Origin: Candidatus Omnitrophota bacterium
GTDB taxonomy: Bacteria > Hinthialibacterota > Hinthialibacteria > Hinthialibacterales > Hinthialibacteraceae
Assembly: GCA_003598175.1 (NCBI GenBank)
Contig: QZKN01000066.1
Coordinates: 1-60,329, forward strand
Direction of reading: 5' to 3'
DNA length: 60,329 nt
In this document: in pieces, positions 58,378 through 60,329 of the stretch
Numbering within the stretch: the stretch's first letter is position 1
How the letters are laid out: every line of letters starts with the position of its first letter
The notes under the pieces: generated by a model
What the model was told of the DNA's origin: nothing
Databases searched by the model: none
The model's input: only the letters and a program-made list of their open reading frames with translations
Program-made: the position numbers and the translations under genes

Positions 58378-59835
58378 CTATTGTATCACACGCAAAACGT
58401 TCCCTTGCAGATCGAACAACCGAAGAGTCAAAGGCATTTGGCCGGTTTGCGCATGGGTGGCGCAGCCGATGCAGGGATCGTATGCGCGAAACGCCATCTC
58501 GATCTGATTCAAGATGCCGTCATGCACTTCTCCGTTTATTATTAAGCTTTTTGCCGCTTTATCAACCGACATGGCTATGCGAGCGGCATTGTTGAGAGTG
58601 GCAACGATTAAATTCGCTTTCGTGATCAATCCGCGTTCATCCGTTTGGAAATGATGAAAGAGGGTTCCCCGCGGCGCTTCCACCACGCCGAAGCCTTCTT
58701 TCGGTATTTCTTTCGGGATGGTGCGCACATTGGGACTAATGATGTCGGGATCATGCGCCAGTTCCTTCATCCGTTCGGCGGCATACAACATTTCGATCAA
58801 CCGCGCCCAGTGATTGGCCAGCGTGAAGTGAACCGGTTTCCCGCCCAAGGTTTTGAAAAAGCGTTCATAATGGTCCTGCGCCAGCGGCGTCGTCATTCCT
58901 TCCGCCGCATTTAAGCGAGCCAACGGCGCCACGCAATACACGCCGCTCGCCGGACCTTCCTCGAATCCTTTCCAGCCCAAATCCTTCAGGTACGGAAATT
59001 TGATGTAGGTCCACGGTTCCACGTGTTCGGCCACGTGCTTTAAATAATCATGGCAGTTGAATTTAACAAACTCTTTTCCATCCGGCGCGACAACGCGGAG
59101 TTGGCCGTCATAGAAATTGACTTTGTTTTGCTCGTCAACCAGCCCCATATAATAGGTTTCGTGTTTGTAGGCGTCGGAGGTGATGTAATCGACATATTCT
59201 TTATTCTTCAACACCACGTCATTGAATAAATCAAGACTAAACAAGGCGAATTCGACGGCGTGATCGGCGGCAGCCTTGAATTTCTCCTGATCCGCCGGTT
59301 TCAATGCCTTGGCAATCCCGCCGGGTAATCCAAACACGGGATGAATGACCTTGCCGCCGACGAGTGAGATCAAATCACGCAATTCCTTGCGCATTGCGAT
59401 CACTTTTTTACCGATCTCCTGCCCGACGACCTTCACGACGCCGAGAATATTCCGTTCCGATTTCGGCGCATGAGGACCGACAACGAAATCCGTCCCGCCC
59501 AAAAAGTAAAAATGGAGCGCATGATCCTCAACAAAAAAGGCGCTGTATACCATTTCACGGATTTTTTTTGCCGGAATGGGCGGTTCGACTTTATACAAAT
59601 CGTCCAGCGTCTTCGTCGCGGCCATATGATGCGCCGTCGGACACACGCCGCAAATGCGGGAAGTGATCTGCGGCATATCCTCCGCCGGTCGTCCCTCTGC
59701 AAATTTCTCAAAGGCGCGCAATTCGGGAACCACGAAGTACGCTCGTTCAACGTTCCCCGCGTCGTTCAGAAAAATATCGATCTTGCCATGACCTTCGAGA
59801 CGCGTAATCGGATCGATAGTAATGGTGCGTGTCAT
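58378..59835 (-). CDS. [NiFe] hydrogenase large subunit, group 3c (MvhA)-like
   Basis: A 485-residue nickel-dependent hydrogenase large subunit. The N-terminal Ni-binding motif is RICGVCPTAHH with Cys62 and Cys65; the C-terminal motif is DPCIGCATH with Cys455 and Cys458, followed by a 24-residue tail after His461 that the maturation protease would remove. The start IDPITRLEGHGKIDIF, PELRAFEKFAEGRPAEDMPQ and GHP-like layout resemble the F420-non-reducing MvhA type that pairs with heterodisulfide reductase for electron bifurcation. The stop of the small subunit overlaps the ATG (ATGA), so they are coupled. The Hdr and FeS partner (MvhD) genes would lie outside the window. Confidence 0.88.
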   Translation of the reverse strand: MTRTITIDPITRLEGHGKIDIFLNDAGNVERAYFVVPELRAFEKFAEGRPAEDMPQITSRICGVCPTAHHMAATKTLDDLYKVEPPIPAKKIREMVYSAFFVEDHALHFYFLGGTDFVVGPHAPKSERNILGVVKVVGQEIGKKVIAMRKELRDLISLVGGKVIHPVFGLPGGIAKALKPADQEKFKAAADHAVEFALFSLDLFNDVVLKNKEYVDYITSDAYKHETYYMGLVDEQNKVNFYDGQLRVVAPDGKEFVKFNCHDYLKHVAEHVEPWTYIKFPYLKDLGWKGFEEGPASGVYCVAPLARLNAAEGMTTPLAQDHYERFFKTLGGKPVHFTLANHWARLIEMLYAAERMKELAHDPDIISPNVRTIPKEIPKEGFGVVEAPRGTLFHHFQTDERGLITKANLIVATLNNAARIAMSVDKAAKSLIINGEVHDGILNQIEMAFRAYDPCIGCATHAQTGQMPLTLRLFDLQGNVLRVIQ

Positions 59836-60329
59836 GCTAATCCTCTTTCCGTGCGTTTCACACAACTATGCATCAGCGATGCGGGAAGGCTGTACCGATA
59901 AAACGTGCCTTCCGGATCGGGAATCTGCTCAATGATGGTTCTGATTTCCTCTTCGTCATTGGAATCGAGAAGAGAAGAAATATTGGCAAGCGCTTTTGCG
60001 CCAAAATCGCGCACCCGGCTCGTCGGTCCGAGGCAGCCGGTGCAGGGCATATTGCCATCGATACACTGCGCATTGCAGCCGCTGCGAGTCACCGGCCCCA
60101 AACAGAGCAATCCCTGTACCAACAAACATTGTTCCGGATCGATTTGAATTTGGTGCGGCCGTTTGAATTCTTTTATTAATATCTTATCGGGTTTGGTTTC
60201 CTTGCGCGGACATTCATTGCACAGGGTCAAATCCGGCGCCAACACCGCGCCTTTGGCCGGCAATGTATTTTCCAAAATCGCCGTCAACGCATTCTTGATC
60301 AAATTTACCGGCGGGGGACAGCCTGGCAG
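59832..60329 (-). CDS. [NiFe] hydrogenase small subunit, group 3c (MvhG)-like, 5' end outside the window
   Basis: The C-terminal 165 residues of a [NiFe] hydrogenase small subunit; the frame is open to the window edge, where it reads GCPPPVNLIKNALTA. The Cys of GCPPP, LCNECPRKE, CLLVQGLLCLGPVTRSGCNAQC (Cys residues for the medial and distal clusters), and the NMPCTGCLGPTS motif fit the MvhG/FrhG type that lacks a Tat signal and membrane anchor, so the enzyme would be cytoplasmic. The N-terminal part with the proximal cluster cysteines is missing from the window. It overlaps the start of the large subunit by four bases. Confidence 0.88.
   Translation of the reverse strand: MPGCPPPVNLIKNALTAILENTLPAKGAVLAPDLTLCNECPRKETKPDKILIKEFKRPHQIQIDPEQCLLVQGLLCLGPVTRSGCNAQCIDGNMPCTGCLGPTSRVRDFGAKALANISSLLDSNDEEEIRTIIEQIPDPEGTFYRYSLPASLMHSCVKRTERGLA

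Overview
This is chromosomal DNA from a bacterium of moderate GC. The likely source is an uncultivated candidate phylum of the Planctomycetes/Omnitrophota/Hydrogenedentota/Sumerlaeota/Poribacteria kind. That guess rests on the gene style (Tat-exported Gfo/Idh/MocA oxidoreductases, scattered GspG-like pseudopilins, very large secreted beta-sandwich proteins, MttB- and UroD-like proteins) and on many short palindromic repeats between genes. No marker here fixes the phylum. The metabolic genes suggest an anaerobic or fermentative heterotroph that uses polysaccharides: a group 3c-like [NiFe] hydrogenase, a fused ADP-forming acyl-CoA synthetase, a GlcF-like Fe-S protein, glycosidase-like secreted proteins and a sugar isomerase-like protein.

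Layout. 0-13.9 kb: a MarC-like membrane protein, a hypothetical gene, a secreted protein of about 2050 residues with five Calx-beta-like and several FG-GAP-like repeats, a GH5-like glycosidase, a broken DUF4160/DUF2442 pair, a DUF4038-like secreted protein, a decayed TPR-thioredoxin gene and a FucI-like isomerase. 13.9-17.4 kb: a hicAB pair with a nonsense codon in hicA, a lone hicB-like gene, an MttB-family gene and a VOC protein. 17.4-27.5 kb: a Tat-exported oxidoreductase, a secreted beta-helix protein, an NtrC-type regulator with a variant GAFTGA loop, a small membrane protein, a GlcF-like protein and a tandemly duplicated periplasmic-binding protein. 27.5-28.8 kb: repeat-rich and apparently gene-poor. 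28.8-37.3 kb: brnTA, a GrpE-like chimeric protein, a radical SAM protein, CheY, two pseudopilins, a UroD-family protein and an L,D-transpeptidase-like protein. 37.4-47.4 kb, mostly minus strand: a PHP-glycosyltransferase fusion, a hypothetical gene coupled to a DUF4954-like protein, acyl-CoA synthetase, acyl carrier protein, a secreted ThuA-like protein and ftsY. 47.4-60.3 kb: repeats, a second Gfo/Idh/MocA enzyme, a secreted glycosidase-like protein, tRNA-Ala(GGC), two secreted proteins with internal duplications, a third pseudopilin, a small Cys-rich protein, and the hydrogenase large and small subunits, the latter cut by the window edge.

Three patterns cut across the genes. First, the spacers hold families of short hairpins whose stems differ by paired, compensating changes. 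Some are assembled into a compound unit of about 97 bp with ATGAAAAT/ATTTTCAT inner ends, and one locus is a perfect 58-bp palindrome. Second, three unrelated secreted proteins end in the same short tail, W-[SN]-[VI]-Y-stop, which may be a sorting or anchoring signal. Third, small genes and toxin-antitoxin loci are decaying: a frameshift in DUF4160, a nonsense codon in hicA, a deletion in the TPR-thioredoxin gene and an orphan hicB. All product names come from reading motifs by eye; no database search was run.
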